A DNA stretch of 64,000 bases from Marinobacter sp. F3R08 (lineage in GTDB: Bacteria > Pseudomonadota > Gammaproteobacteria > Pseudomonadales > Oleiphilaceae): NCBI RefSeq assembly GCF_018860425.1, contig NZ_JAHKPI010000025.1:466524-530523 (forward strand), given 5' to 3'. Numbering within the stretch: the stretch's first letter is position 1; every line of letters begins with the position of its first letter. Positions 27,001-36,202 of this stretch are shown in pieces. A program made the translations under genes and the position numbers. The notes beneath the pieces are model-generated. The model was given only the letters and a program-made list of their open reading frames with translations. It had not been told where the DNA came from and did not search any database.

Positions 27001-27843
27001 ATGAAGTTTACCGGTACCGAGAAATACGTAGCCACCGATGACCTGCAGATGGCCGTTAACGCGGCGATTGCGCTCCAGCGCCCGCTGTTGATCAAGGGCG
27101 AGCCGGGCACCGGGAAAACCCTGCTGGCAGAGGAAATGGCGGCCGCTCTTGGAATGCGGCTGATTCCCTGGCATATCAAGTCCACCACCAAGGCCCAGCA
27201 AGGTCTTTACGAGTACGATGCGGTTTCCCGTTTGCGTGATTCGCAGCTGGGTGATGAGAAAGTAAAAGACATCAGCAATTACATCATCAAGGGCAAGCTA
27301 TGGGAGGCCTTCGAGGCCGATGAGCAGGTAGTTCTGCTGATCGACGAAATTGATAAGGCTGACATCGAATTTCCGAACGATCTCCTTCTGGAACTGGATC
27401 GAATGGAGTTCTTTGTTTACGAGACCCAACAGTCCGTCAAAGCGAAAAAACGGCCGATCGTGGTGATCACCAGTAATAACGAGAAAGAACTCCCTGATGC
27501 TTTCCTGCGTCGCTGTTTCTTCCACTACATCAGCTTCCCGGACCATGACACCATGAAGGATATCGTGGATGTGCATTTTCCAGGCCTGCAGCAGGACATT
27601 GTGCGGGATGCCCTGGAGCTCTTCTTTGATGTTCGCAAGGTGCCGGGTCTGAAGAAAAAGCCGTCTACCTCGGAGTTGATTGACTGGCTGAAACTGCTGA
27701 TGGCCGATGAGCTGTCGGCAAAAATGTTGCAAGAGAAAGATACCAGCTCCGCGTTGCCGCCTCTGTACGGTGCCCTGGTGAAGAATGAGCAGGATGTGCA
27801 CCTGTTGCAGAAGCTCGCATTCATGGCCCGTCGCCGCAGCTGA
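27001..27843 (+). CDS. MoxR-family AAA+ ATPase
   Basis: A 280-residue AAA+ protein. Walker A is KGEPGTGKTLLAEE (Gly33-Thr40 core), Walker B VVLLIDEIDKAD, sensor 1 VVITSNNEKELPDAFLRRC, and there is a C-terminal lid domain. MoxR ATPases work as chaperones with VWA-domain partners, typically inserting metal or assembling complexes. It lies between a VWA membrane protein and a CoxE-like VWA protein, which is the classic arrangement. The likely partners are these two neighbours. Confidence 0.9.
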   Translation: MKFTGTEKYVATDDLQMAVNAAIALQRPLLIKGEPGTGKTLLAEEMAAALGMRLIPWHIKSTTKAQQGLYEYDAVSRLRDSQLGDEKVKDISNYIIKGKLWEAFEADEQVVLLIDEIDKADIEFPNDLLLELDRMEFFVYETQQSVKAKKRPIVVITSNNEKELPDAFLRRCFFHYISFPDHDTMKDIVDVHFPGLQQDIVRDALELFFDVRKVPGLKKKPSTSELIDWLKLLMADELSAKMLQEKDTSSALPPLYGALVKNEQDVHLLQKLAFMARRRS

Positions 27844-27865
27844 TACTCAGCAAGAGTCGTGTTTT

Positions 27866-29044
27866 ATGTTGATTGATTTTTTTCTTGAAGTCCGGCGTGC
27901 AAAGGTACCGGCGAGCCTGAGGGAATTCCTGGATCTGTTGGAAGCCCTTCAGAAGCGTCTTGCCTTTGCCGATATGGAAGAGTTCTATTATCTCTCCCGT
28001 CTTTGTCTGGTCAAAGATGAGCGCCACTTCGACAAGTTTGACCGCGCCTTCAAGGCCTATTTCGAGGGCATCGAAAATCTCGATACGCTCCTGGAAGCGC
28101 TCATTCCGGATGACTGGCTAAGGGCCGAGTTCGAGAAGCATCTGTCTGAGGAAGAGAAGGCCAGGATCGACTCTCTGGGAGGCCTCGAGGCGCTGATCGA
28201 TACCTTCAAGAAGCGGATGGAAGAGCAGCAGGAGCGCCATGCCGGGGGTAACAAGTGGATCGGCACCGGCGGTACCTCACCATTTGGTGCCAATGGCTAT
28301 AACCCTGAGGGTTTCCGGATCGGCCAGAAAAAAGGCCGTCACGGCCGGGCTGTAAAAGTCTGGGAAAAGCGTGAATTCAAGGATCTTGATGACAGCGTGA
28401 CGCTTGGAATCCGCAACATCAAGGTTGCACTACGCCGATTGCGGAAGTTTGCCCGGCAGGGTGCGGCGGATCAGCTTGATATGGACGATACCATTCGCTC
28501 GACTGCCCGCAACGCGGGGTACCTCGATCTGAAAATGGTCCCCGAAAGGCACAACGCTGTGAAGGTGCTCATCTTCTTTGACGTGGGTGGCTCCATGGAT
28601 CCCCACGTCCGTGTGTGTGAGGAGCTGTTCTCAGCAGCGCGACTTGAGTTCAAGCACATGGAATATTTCTACTTCCATAACTTCATCTATGAAAGTGTCT
28701 GGAAGAACAATATCCGCAGGATGAATGAGACGTCGAGTACCTGGGATATTCTTCACAAATACACGCCTGACTATAAAGTGATTTTCGTGGGCGATGCCAC
28801 CATGGCGCCCTACGAAATATCCCACCCCGGTGGTTCAATCGAACACTGGAACGAGGAAGCCGGAGCCACCTGGTTTCAGCGTATTTCCGAACACTTTCGC
28901 AAGGTTGTTTGGATCAATCCACTCCCTGAAAGCTATTGGGGGAGTGGTGGTTCCCTGGGCATGACCCGGCAACTCGTCAACGATCATATGTACCCGCTGA
29001 CCGTTGAAGGCCTCGAATCCGCCATGAAACAGCTGAGTAAATAA
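27866..29044 (+). CDS. CoxE-like VWA-domain protein
   Basis: A 392-residue cytoplasmic protein. I use the ATG at 27866, which begins MLIDFFLEVRRAKVPAS; an upstream frame overlaps the MoxR gene. The N-terminal 200 residues are helical, with a glycine-rich stretch (GTGGTSPFGANGYNPEGFRIG) near residues 132-150. The C-terminal VWA domain has FFDVGGSMDPHV, a MIDAS variant with Gly at the first Ser position, and later FVGDATMAPYE. CoxE-type proteins act with a MoxR ATPase in complex maturation. The gene closes the VWA-MoxR-VWA trio; target unknown. Confidence 0.87.
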   Translation: MLIDFFLEVRRAKVPASLREFLDLLEALQKRLAFADMEEFYYLSRLCLVKDERHFDKFDRAFKAYFEGIENLDTLLEALIPDDWLRAEFEKHLSEEEKARIDSLGGLEALIDTFKKRMEEQQERHAGGNKWIGTGGTSPFGANGYNPEGFRIGQKKGRHGRAVKVWEKREFKDLDDSVTLGIRNIKVALRRLRKFARQGAADQLDMDDTIRSTARNAGYLDLKMVPERHNAVKVLIFFDVGGSMDPHVRVCEELFSAARLEFKHMEYFYFHNFIYESVWKNNIRRMNETSSTWDILHKYTPDYKVIFVGDATMAPYEISHPGGSIEHWNEEAGATWFQRISEHFRKVVWINPLPESYWGSGGSLGMTRQLVNDHMYPLTVEGLESAMKQLSK

Positions 29045-29073
29045 AAAAAGCCGATGCGGTTGAGAGCATCGGC
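29043..29073 (-). terminator. Minus-strand intrinsic terminator
   Basis: GCCGATGC (29050-29057) pairs with GCATCGGC (29066-29073) around an eight-base loop. Seven As precede it on the plus strand, which become seven Ts after the hairpin on the minus strand. No T run follows on the plus side, so it points against the neighbouring genes. A second stem, GCGGGGT with ACCCCGC, lies at 29091-29116. The rest of the 347-bp gap 29045-29391 holds only the possible small gene at 29155-29286. Confidence 0.6.
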
Positions 29074-29154
29074 AAAGCTCGGCATATCAAGCGGGGTAGC
29101 CTGAAGGCGACCCCGCCGCCCTCTATGGAGCAAATACAGGGCCAGTTGGATTAA

Positions 29155-29286
29155 TTACTGTTGGAACAATCGTTTAATAGCTTCAGAAGTCGGATCCTGG
29201 GTTCCTGCATACCTTTGCCAACTGAATTTCGTCAAATATCTCGACACTCTTCCGTCTTCCTCAATTGCCTGATTCACGTTTCTCAT
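29155..29286 (-). CDS. Possible small minus-strand gene, 43 residues
   Basis: An open frame from an ATG at 29286 encodes a basic 43-residue peptide (MRNVNQAIEEDGRVSRYLTK at its start, ending EAIKRLFQQ). It could extend upstream to 29409, but that part crosses the ribosome site of the plus-strand gene. Support is limited: base composition is more A+T-rich than the flanks, and a terminator of the right orientation lies about 80 bp downstream. No good ribosome site or promoter was seen and I recognise no family. It might be the remnant of a longer gene. Confidence 0.25.
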   Translation of the reverse strand: MRNVNQAIEEDGRVSRYLTKFSWQRYAGTQDPTSEAIKRLFQQ

Positions 29287-29391
29287 TTGGTGATCTGGAT
29301 ACCGTTCTTGCCGGTTACCAAGTGTTACGCTTCCTGCTGATCTGTTACAGAAGTTTGCATGAGTTACAGAATCGACACGGGCAGGAGGCTT

Positions 29392-29940
29392 ATGTTCGGC
29401 ATACAACAATCACAACGCCGCCGGATCGAACACCACTGGGTATTCGCCATTGTTTCGCTGGTTTTTGCATTGCTGGCGGTTCCGGCTCTGGCTGCACCGG
29501 AGCTTGATGAGGAACTTGAACGCCTGAGTGAGGCCATCACCAGCCATTCTGAGCGTGTATTCGCTCTTGAGCAGCAAGTGTTGCACCCGGCCAATACCCG
29601 ACTGACAGTTTTTCTGACACTTCAGAGTCGGGATGCCTTAGATCTTGATGCTGTGGAACTGTTCCTCAATGGCAAGCCCGTTGCGTCCCACTTATATTCC
29701 GAAAGAGAGCGGGACTCGCTAGAACGGGGTGGAATCCAGCCGCTGTTTACCGGAAATCTGAAGAACGGCGAACACGAGCTGAAAACGGTTATTACCGCCC
29801 GCTCTGCCGACGAGGATTTCGTTCGCCGCGAGTCCGTACACCGGTTCCGAAAACGTCCCGGCGTGCTCCGGTTACAGATGAGTCTGGAAGCCCGAGCGCC
29901 CGATTACGATCCTGAAGTGTCTTTTTCGGAGTGGGAGTAG
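29392..29940 (+). CDS. Secreted protein of unknown function
   Basis: A 182-residue protein starting at the ATG at 29392, six bases after a strong GGAGG site. A signal peptide covers about residues 1-32 (FAIVSLVFALLAVPALAA). A coiled-coil-like helix follows (LDEELERLSEAITSHSERVFALEQQ), then a predicted beta domain (RLTVFLTLQSRDALDLDAVELFLNGKPV, GEHELKTVITARS). It resembles a periplasmic domain that binds or holds another envelope protein. It is first in the nine-gene operon leading to ExbB/ExbD; the next gene starts six bases after its stop. Confidence 0.75.
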   Translation: MFGIQQSQRRRIEHHWVFAIVSLVFALLAVPALAAPELDEELERLSEAITSHSERVFALEQQVLHPANTRLTVFLTLQSRDALDLDAVELFLNGKPVASHLYSERERDSLERGGIQPLFTGNLKNGEHELKTVITARSADEDFVRRESVHRFRKRPGVLRLQMSLEARAPDYDPEVSFSEWE

Positions 29941-29946
29941 GGCGCC

Positions 29947-31353
29947 ATGAACTTCCGTGTCCTGCTGATCCTGTTGTCGCTAAAGGTTGTCAGTGTTTCC
30001 GCGGCGGCTGCCCCGACTCTGCCAGAGGAATTGCATGCCGGGGTTGAACGGTTCCGGCAAGCCGGTGGCGTCGGCGTGAGTCTTGGTGATGGCAGGCAGC
30101 GAGCGCAGTTTGAAGCCGCAGATAGCGCCATAGCCGAGGGGCGCACTGACGATGCCGGGCAGGTTCTGGCTGGTATGAAAGAGGGTTACTGGGCGGCACT
30201 GGGTTACCTCAACCTTGCCAGTGATTACGCGAAAACCGATCTCAACCCGGCCAGGGCACTGGTTGCTCTGAGGGTGGCGCTGGCCATGGCTGATGGTGAC
30301 GCGGTGGCGGAGCGGAGGCATTACCTGAAAAACAGAGTGCTGGTTCGGGCGGGCTATCTTGCCTACCAGCATGGCGAACTCGATAAAGCGATTGGCTTTC
30401 TGGAAAAGGTCGATCTGGATAGCTTCAACACGCCGAGAGCGCTCTATTTACATGGCCTGGCTCTGGCTGAAAAAGGTAACCACCGGGCTGCGATGCAAAG
30501 CTGGCATCGAGCCAGGAAGTTTCCGTTAGCGTATCCAGGGGTTGCAGACGCCTGGATCGGTACCGGTCGCGGCTATGATCTTTCCGGCTACCTCGGTCAG
30601 GCCGGTGAAGCTTACCTTGCTGCCAACGCCGCATTCGAAAGTGAGCGGGTGACCCTTCGCAAACTTGCCGGAAGGATTCGCGAGCACGGAGCTTATAAAA
30701 CCCTGGTAGAAGATGCCCGGGAATCTGGTATCGACTGGTTTCTCGCCGACAGTCGTACGCTGACACAACCACGGATGGCCTACCTCCTGGGATTCATTGA
30801 AGACCATAATGCTCAGACGGCCGTGGGGCGTGTGGCAGCTCTTCGCTCGATGACTGTAAAACTGGATCGCTACGATCACGATCTTGAGGTTTTCCAGCAG
30901 GCTCTGGCGGATCAGATACAGGGAATTCGTCAACATGACTCTGAGCAGAGCATTGTGAATATGGCGGCTCGGGGCGAGAAGCTGGATGCAAGGCTCAAGC
31001 GCCTGGACAGCATGGCCCAGCCAGGCCAGAAAACTCGCATTCTGGCTCTTCAGAAAACCCTCTCTGATGCACAGACCCTGCTGAGTCAGGTTCAAAGTGA
31101 TACCTCGAGGCATCCGGACACGCTGGATAAATTGCGTCATTCTGCCTTGATGTTAAAAGACCAGAACAGTGCGCTATTGACGTCTGTTCGTCAGTTGCTC
31201 GGTGCCTCTGAAGCGGCGCTGGATAAGCTTGCTCTTGGTTATGTCCAAACCCAGGACCAGAAGATGGCCCGGGCATTGGATAAAACCGAACAGCAGATTG
31301 CCCATCTGTATGACTATCTCGCCCTTCAGAGCCTGGAGGAAAAGAAACTGTGA
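29947..31353 (+). CDS. Secreted TPR-like helical protein
   Basis: A 468-residue protein with a signal peptide (1-21, ending SAAAA). The first half has TPR-like helix pairs, for example ALGYLNLASDYAKTDLNPARAL and LGYLAYQHGELDKAIGFLEKV. The second half is long helix with coiled-coil character (about residues 280-460), rich in Gln, Lys and Leu. I recognise no named family. It is probably a periplasmic scaffold of the same machine as the TPR and ExbBD proteins. The next gene begins inside its stop (GTGA). Confidence 0.75.
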   Translation: MNFRVLLILLSLKVVSVSAAAAPTLPEELHAGVERFRQAGGVGVSLGDGRQRAQFEAADSAIAEGRTDDAGQVLAGMKEGYWAALGYLNLASDYAKTDLNPARALVALRVALAMADGDAVAERRHYLKNRVLVRAGYLAYQHGELDKAIGFLEKVDLDSFNTPRALYLHGLALAEKGNHRAAMQSWHRARKFPLAYPGVADAWIGTGRGYDLSGYLGQAGEAYLAANAAFESERVTLRKLAGRIREHGAYKTLVEDARESGIDWFLADSRTLTQPRMAYLLGFIEDHNAQTAVGRVAALRSMTVKLDRYDHDLEVFQQALADQIQGIRQHDSEQSIVNMAARGEKLDARLKRLDSMAQPGQKTRILALQKTLSDAQTLLSQVQSDTSRHPDTLDKLRHSALMLKDQNSALLTSVRQLLGASEAALDKLALGYVQTQDQKMARALDKTEQQIAHLYDYLALQSLEEKKL

Positions 31354-34157
31354 TCCGGTCGATTCAGAGCTTCTGCCTGTGCTTGCTGTTGGCTTTCCCG
31401 GTTATTGCCCAGGAGTCTTTCCGGGTGGAGCTCGGGCGTGACGGTGAGACTATTGGAGATATGCGCCCGGTGTTCCTCACCTTTGAAAGCCGGCCTTTAC
31501 CCGCAATTTCGCCGTCGGAAGTTGCTCGCCGCTATCACCGTTTGTTCCGCACTTCGGCCGAACCGGAGGTTCGGATTGATGCGCTCAACCGCCTGAGCAA
31601 TATCCGGGATCAGTCAGGAGTCGATACAGGACTCTCCCCGGCCGAAGAAAGGGCGATGTACAGCGAAGCGATCAGTAGCTATGAGTCGATTCTGGACAGT
31701 GGCACCTATGAGGGGCGACAGGACGAGTTGCTCTATCAGATGGCCAAGGCGCATGCCCTGATCGGACAACAGGAGGCGTCTATCCAGAGGCTCCAGCACC
31801 TCGTTGGGTTGTACCCTGAATCGCCCCTCGTCCCGGAGGCTCGGTTCCGGTTGGCTGAGTATGCCTTCGCAGCAGGTCAGTTCGTCGAGGCGGAGAACGA
31901 ATATCGGCAACTGATTGCATCCGATGGCAGCGGAGAGTTCAGTACCAAGGCAAGGTATATGCTCGGGTGGAGTCAGTTCAAGCAGGGGCCTGTTGCCTGG
32001 AACCGCGCCGCGATGACGTTCATTGAGGTGCTCGACGAGTTCCTGCCGCAGGAGCAGAGCCTGGATGCGGTAAGTGATGCCAACGTTGATACCATCGACG
32101 ATACCTTCCGGGTGTTGGCAATGATGGCGGCTCGAAACAGTGGCCCGGAAACATTGATTTCCTGGTTGGACAGGACGGAGTCGCATCCCTGGGAGCACCT
32201 GTTGTTTGATCGGCTTGCGGATTACTACGCCATTCGGGGCGACAGTAGCGCAAGTGTCGCGACCAATACGGCGTTTATCCGTTATTCCCCAGACCACCAT
32301 ACTGTGCCGGCCTTTCGGTTACAGGTGGTGGAGGTCTGGCAAGAAGCGGGTGAACCGAACGAAGTTCGTAAAGCCCGAGCCAGATTTGTTGAGAGTTATA
32401 GCGCAAGATCCAGTTTTGACACCCTGAATCCGAGTGAGCAGGACGCATGGCGAGATTTCAGCAGAGGGTTGGCAGATTATCACTATGATCTGGGCACGCG
32501 CCTGGCAGAGAAGGATGAGGCGGCGCAATCCAAGACCGCTTTCCTGCAGGCTGCCAATTATTATGAGGGACTGGCATTACTGGGCGCCCAGAATGGCGAG
32601 GTGTTGCGGCTTGCCGGGGATGCCAGGCTTCAGGCTGACGCTCTTTCCGGCGCTTTGGCGAACTTTCGTAAGGCCGCATACGAAACAACCGGTTACAGCG
32701 AGGCGGCTGATGCCGGCTGGGCTGCAATTACCCTGTTGATAGACGGCGTCGAACAGCAACCAGGGACCTCGGACTTCAGGCCCGGGCTGCAGGATCTCTC
32801 AGACGAAGCCAATCGCTTTACCCGGCGCTTTACCGGAGATAGCCGGACTTCCGGCCTGATGGCGGATCTGGCCGTTCGATGGTTGGCTGCCGGCAATCCT
32901 CGGCTGGCACTGGACTACGCCTCCAGGGTGCTTGGTGTCTCGGAAGCCGCGCCGGCAGAGCAATACACAGCATGGCAGGTGACAGCCCGGATTCATCAGA
33001 AAGAAGGTGACTTTGGTCTGGCGGAGCACGCGTGGCGTAACGCACTGAGTCTGGCTGAAAGTGGCTCACTTCGGGCTGTTACCGGCGATCAGGTAGCGGA
33101 TGTTCGTAAGCAGTTGGCGACGGTTGTCTACCGACAAGGTGAAGTAGCAGCGTCCAATGACAGATTTACAGAGGCAGTGGATCATTTCCGGCGGGTCGAT
33201 TCGGTGTTGCCCGGCTCCGAGATTGGTATTCGCGCGCGTTATGATGCCGCCACTACCTTGCTCAAGGCGGCTGACTGGAACGCAGCCGTCGATGATCTGC
33301 AGAAGTTTCGGGCCGAACATCCCCGGCATGAATTGGCCACAGGCATCAGTGAAAAACTGGTCTATGCCTGGATTCAGTCCGGTAAACCGACCCGGGCCGC
33401 ATCAGAATTGCTCAAGATTGCTGATAGCGATACGAACCCCTGGCCGCTGAGACTGCGAGCCGCAGAACTTCTCAACGAAGCTGGGCATGTGGCTGAACGG
33501 AATGCCCTGTACCGGGACTACCTCGCAACTGGCCCCAGGGCGGATGATGGAGCGGAGCATGAAAGGCTGCAGGCTTTCCGTTATCGCCTGCTTGAAACCA
33601 GTGAGGCGCCTGATGATTGGCGTGAAGCGCTGGTACAGGCAGAGATGGACAGCTCCTGGCACAGCCGCAAGACGCTTGAGTGGGCATCCCGGGCCTCTCT
33701 GGTGCTCGGCGCTCGTGCTGCGGCCGTATTTACCGGGATCGGCCTGGGTCACCCGCTGGAGCAGGCACTGGACCGCAAGCATCAGGCTTTGGATACCGCA
33801 CGACAGAGATTTCTGGATGCCGAAGCCTTTGGGGGTGAACGGGTTCTGTCGGAGTCGCTGTATCGCAGGGCTGAGCTTTACCGGACGCTGGCCAGAGATC
33901 TGATGACCTCTGCAGTACCTTCAGATCTGAATGAACTCGAGGCCATGCAGTACCAGATGCTGCTTGAGGAAGAGGCCTATCCATTCGAAGAAAAGGCCAT
34001 TCAACTTCACACTGAAAACCACCGCCGGATTCTGTCGAAGGGCTATGACGCCTGGATCGGGCGAAGTCTTGGCGTTCTTGCGGAACTGCATCCGGGACGT
34101 TACGAGCGCCGTGTCAAGTGGCTCAGCTGGAATATGGGGTCTAACGATGGCGTGTAA
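31350..34157 (+). CDS. Large secreted TPR protein (GltD/E-like place in operon)
   Basis: A 935-residue protein beginning at GTG overlapping the upstream stop. The signal peptide covers residues 1-21 (ends PVIAQ). Tetratricopeptide repeats run through most of the length, such as GRQDELLYQMAKAHALIGQQEASIQRLQHLV (about 125-155) and the block near 610-690. There is no C-terminal membrane helix, so it is probably periplasmic or outer-membrane associated. In myxobacterial Glt systems, large TPR proteins link inner-membrane motor and outer envelope; equivalence here is inferred from operon layout. Its end overlaps the next gene by 11 bases. Confidence 0.78.
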   Translation: MIRSIQSFCLCLLLAFPVIAQESFRVELGRDGETIGDMRPVFLTFESRPLPAISPSEVARRYHRLFRTSAEPEVRIDALNRLSNIRDQSGVDTGLSPAEERAMYSEAISSYESILDSGTYEGRQDELLYQMAKAHALIGQQEASIQRLQHLVGLYPESPLVPEARFRLAEYAFAAGQFVEAENEYRQLIASDGSGEFSTKARYMLGWSQFKQGPVAWNRAAMTFIEVLDEFLPQEQSLDAVSDANVDTIDDTFRVLAMMAARNSGPETLISWLDRTESHPWEHLLFDRLADYYAIRGDSSASVATNTAFIRYSPDHHTVPAFRLQVVEVWQEAGEPNEVRKARARFVESYSARSSFDTLNPSEQDAWRDFSRGLADYHYDLGTRLAEKDEAAQSKTAFLQAANYYEGLALLGAQNGEVLRLAGDARLQADALSGALANFRKAAYETTGYSEAADAGWAAITLLIDGVEQQPGTSDFRPGLQDLSDEANRFTRRFTGDSRTSGLMADLAVRWLAAGNPRLALDYASRVLGVSEAAPAEQYTAWQVTARIHQKEGDFGLAEHAWRNALSLAESGSLRAVTGDQVADVRKQLATVVYRQGEVAASNDRFTEAVDHFRRVDSVLPGSEIGIRARYDAATTLLKAADWNAAVDDLQKFRAEHPRHELATGISEKLVYAWIQSGKPTRAASELLKIADSDTNPWPLRLRAAELLNEAGHVAERNALYRDYLATGPRADDGAEHERLQAFRYRLLETSEAPDDWREALVQAEMDSSWHSRKTLEWASRASLVLGARAAAVFTGIGLGHPLEQALDRKHQALDTARQRFLDAEAFGGERVLSESLYRRAELYRTLARDLMTSAVPSDLNELEAMQYQMLLEEEAYPFEEKAIQLHTENHRRILSKGYDAWIGRSLGVLAELHPGRYERRVKWLSWNMGSNDGV

Positions 34158-34629
34158 TCCGTTACGCAGGGAACGGCTGCTTTGGGCATTTGTTCTGTTA
34201 TTTCTCGCCGGTTGTGCAGGCCAGGAAGTCCGGCAACCCGAGAAACCGGCCCAAACTGATCCGGAACTGGCAGCACACTATGCAGAGCAGGGCCGGCTGG
34301 CTCTCGAAGAAGGCCGCAAAGGAGCTGCTGTGAAAGCCTGGCAGAGAGCCGTCACGTTGGATCCGACCAACGCAGTGACGGTGAATAATCTGGCGCTGGT
34401 GCTGAAGGATCAGTACCGCTTTTCCGAAGCCGCCACACTATTGGAAACGGGCATTACCCATTCACCGGAGGTGGCGGCACTGCATTTTAATCTGGCTGTG
34501 ATTTCCGAGCTCTATCTGCTGGATCTGGAAACCGCTCTTGCGCACTACAACCGTTACCGCGAACTGACTGAAGAGGATGACTCGCAGGTGGCGGGCTGGG
34601 TTGCTGATCTGGAACGGAGACTGGACTGA
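34147..34629 (+). CDS. TPR lipoprotein
   Basis: A 160-residue lipoprotein starting at the ATG at 34147, inside the end of the preceding gene. The lipobox is LFLAGC at about residues 17-22, with Gly-Gln-Glu after Cys-Ala, suggesting outer-membrane sorting. Two to three TPR units follow: AAHYAEQGRLALEEGRKGAAVKAW, NAVTVNNLALVLKDQYRFSEAATLLE and VAALHFNLAVISELYLLDLETAL. Small TPR lipoproteins are part of Glt/Agl-like and Tol-like envelope machines. Stop and next start are adjacent. Confidence 0.82.
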   Translation: MACNPLRRERLLWAFVLLFLAGCAGQEVRQPEKPAQTDPELAAHYAEQGRLALEEGRKGAAVKAWQRAVTLDPTNAVTVNNLALVLKDQYRFSEAATLLETGITHSPEVAALHFNLAVISELYLLDLETALAHYNRYRELTEEDDSQVAGWVADLERRLD

Positions 34630-34977
34630 ATGATGGATATCCGGAAATCCGCCAAAGGCATGATCCTTGGACTGATGTTCGCCGGGCTTCAGGTACTGCT
34701 CATGAATTTCGCCTATGCGGATCAGGATGACACTGTCCGGCTCAAGGTGGAGGGCTTGTCAGCAAGTCTTGGCGAAGATGAGCCCCGGGTACTTTACATA
34801 TTGCCCTGGCAAGCACCCAGCCTGCCAGGACGGCCAAGGGCAGATCTGAATGACCAGGCACCGGAACTGGTTCGGCCGGCAGATCCGGTAGCCCTTGAGC
34901 GCCACCGTCTGTTTCGCGAAAACCTTAATCCTCTGATCCTGAGTCCCCTCGGAGACTCCTCTGTGACAGCGCAGTAA
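34630..34977 (+). CDS. Small secreted protein
   Basis: A 115-residue protein with an N-terminal signal peptide (GMILGLMFAGLQVLLMNFAYA, cut near residue 30). The mature part has a strand-rich VRLKVEGLSASL segment followed by a proline-rich stretch (PWQAPSLPGRPRADL). It begins immediately after the lipoprotein stop and ends 16 bp before the ExbB gene, so it is a real operon member. No family recognised; a periplasmic accessory role is inferred from position only. Confidence 0.7.
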   Translation: MMDIRKSAKGMILGLMFAGLQVLLMNFAYADQDDTVRLKVEGLSASLGEDEPRVLYILPWQAPSLPGRPRADLNDQAPELVRPADPVALERHRLFRENLNPLILSPLGDSSVTAQ

Positions 34978-34993
34978 AAACGGGAGAACTTTC

Positions 34994-35662
34994 ATGTTGG
35001 ATACCATTGCACGTTTTTTCCAGGAAGGCGGGCCCTTTATGTACCCGATCGCTATCGTACTGGCGCTGGGCCTGGCCATCACTCTGGAGCGGTTCTTCTA
35101 CCTGTCGGCCGTGACACGCCGCAACCGAATGATTTTTGAGCGAGGCATCCTGCCGTTGCTCAGGAAACGTGACTATCAAAGAGCGATGAAAGAAGCCCGA
35201 AATTCCGACAGTGCTATTGCCACGATAATGGGAGCGGGAATTGGCCGACTGCTCAGCAACAGCCGGCGAGAAGATATCGAATACGCAATGGAAGAGGGGT
35301 TAATGGAGGTTCTGCCGCGCCTGGAAAAACGAACCCAATACCTTGCGACTCTTGCCAATATAGCCACGCTTCTTGGTCTGTTGGGGACCATTATTGGTCT
35401 TATCGCGGCCTTTACCGCTGTGGCAGCGGCAGACCCTTCCCAGAAAGCCAGTCTGCTATCGGAGAGCATTTCAGTCGCTATGAACACCACGGCGTTCGGC
35501 CTGATGTCCGCCATTCCGCTGCTCATGTTTCACGCGGTACTGCAGACCCGTACCAACGAGATTGTGGACAGTTTTGAAATGGCCGGGGTGAAGTTGCTGA
35601 ATATTGTTTCTGAGGCGGGTTCCGGAGGGGTTGCCGGTGGTACCAGGTCGGCGGCAGTCTGA
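34994..35662 (+). CDS. MotA/TolQ/ExbB-family proton channel
   Basis: A 222-residue inner-membrane protein with three helices: residues about 15-37 (GPFMYPIAIVLALGLAITLE), 117-140 (LANIATLLGLLGTIIGLIAAF) and 160-183 (MNTTAFGLMSAIPLLMFHAVL). The central LGLLGTIIGLIAAF and TTAFGLMSAIP motifs are those of TolQ/ExbB stators. The cytoplasmic loop is about 75 residues. With the two ExbD-type proteins it should form a proton-driven motor. A GGGAG ribosome site precedes the start. Confidence 0.92.
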   Translation: MLDTIARFFQEGGPFMYPIAIVLALGLAITLERFFYLSAVTRRNRMIFERGILPLLRKRDYQRAMKEARNSDSAIATIMGAGIGRLLSNSRREDIEYAMEEGLMEVLPRLEKRTQYLATLANIATLLGLLGTIIGLIAAFTAVAAADPSQKASLLSESISVAMNTTAFGLMSAIPLLMFHAVLQTRTNEIVDSFEMAGVKLLNIVSEAGSGGVAGGTRSAAV

Positions 35663-35671
35663 GGGAATACC

Positions 35672-36202
35672 ATGAGACGCCGTAATCGCAGGCCAAGCAT
35701 CTCACCGGAACTGGATATTACAGCCTTTCTCAATCTCATGATCGTGCTGGTGCCCGTTCTGTTACTGGGTATGGTGTTCAGTCAGGTCAGGATGATTGAG
35801 TTGGATTTCCCGGGGATGGAGGCAGGACAGGCACCGGAACCCGAGCAGTTCCGTCTTGTTGTTACCTTGATTCCTGAAGGTATCGAGATTGCTGACAGCG
35901 ATCGCGGCCTGATCAGAGTGTTGCCGGTGAATCAGCAAGTGCAGGACTTTGAAAGCCTTCGCCAGGTACTCAGACAGATTAAGAGCCGGGTGCCGGATAA
36001 AACCGATGTGGTGCTGGAGGTCGGCCCCGATATCGATTATCAGACCTTGGTTACTGCCATGGATACTGTTCGCTCCTATCCGACGGTGGTTGCGGCCAGC
36101 GTGGTTGAAGGGGAGTTGTTTCCCAATGTCTCACTGATGGATGCGCCCGAGGATCGGGCGCTTGCTGGCAATGCCGTAGTCGGGTCAGGGGAGGATGCAT
36201 GA
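35672..36202 (+). CDS. TolR/ExbD-family protein with Asn at the key Asp site
   Basis: A 176-residue protein: short basic N-terminus, one membrane helix at about residues 15-38 (DITAFLNLMIVLVPVLLLGM), and a periplasmic domain. In TolR/ExbD the helix begins with a conserved PxxD, the proton-carrying Asp. Here the aligned residue is Asn21 (AFLN), and the family Pro position is Ala. An Asp15 lies six residues earlier, where the family usually has Asn. The subunit may be structural rather than proton-conducting. It starts nine bases after the ExbB stop and overlaps the next gene by four. Confidence 0.85.
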   Translation: MRRRNRRPSISPELDITAFLNLMIVLVPVLLLGMVFSQVRMIELDFPGMEAGQAPEPEQFRLVVTLIPEGIEIADSDRGLIRVLPVNQQVQDFESLRQVLRQIKSRVPDKTDVVLEVGPDIDYQTLVTAMDTVRSYPTVVAASVVEGELFPNVSLMDAPEDRALAGNAVVGSGEDA

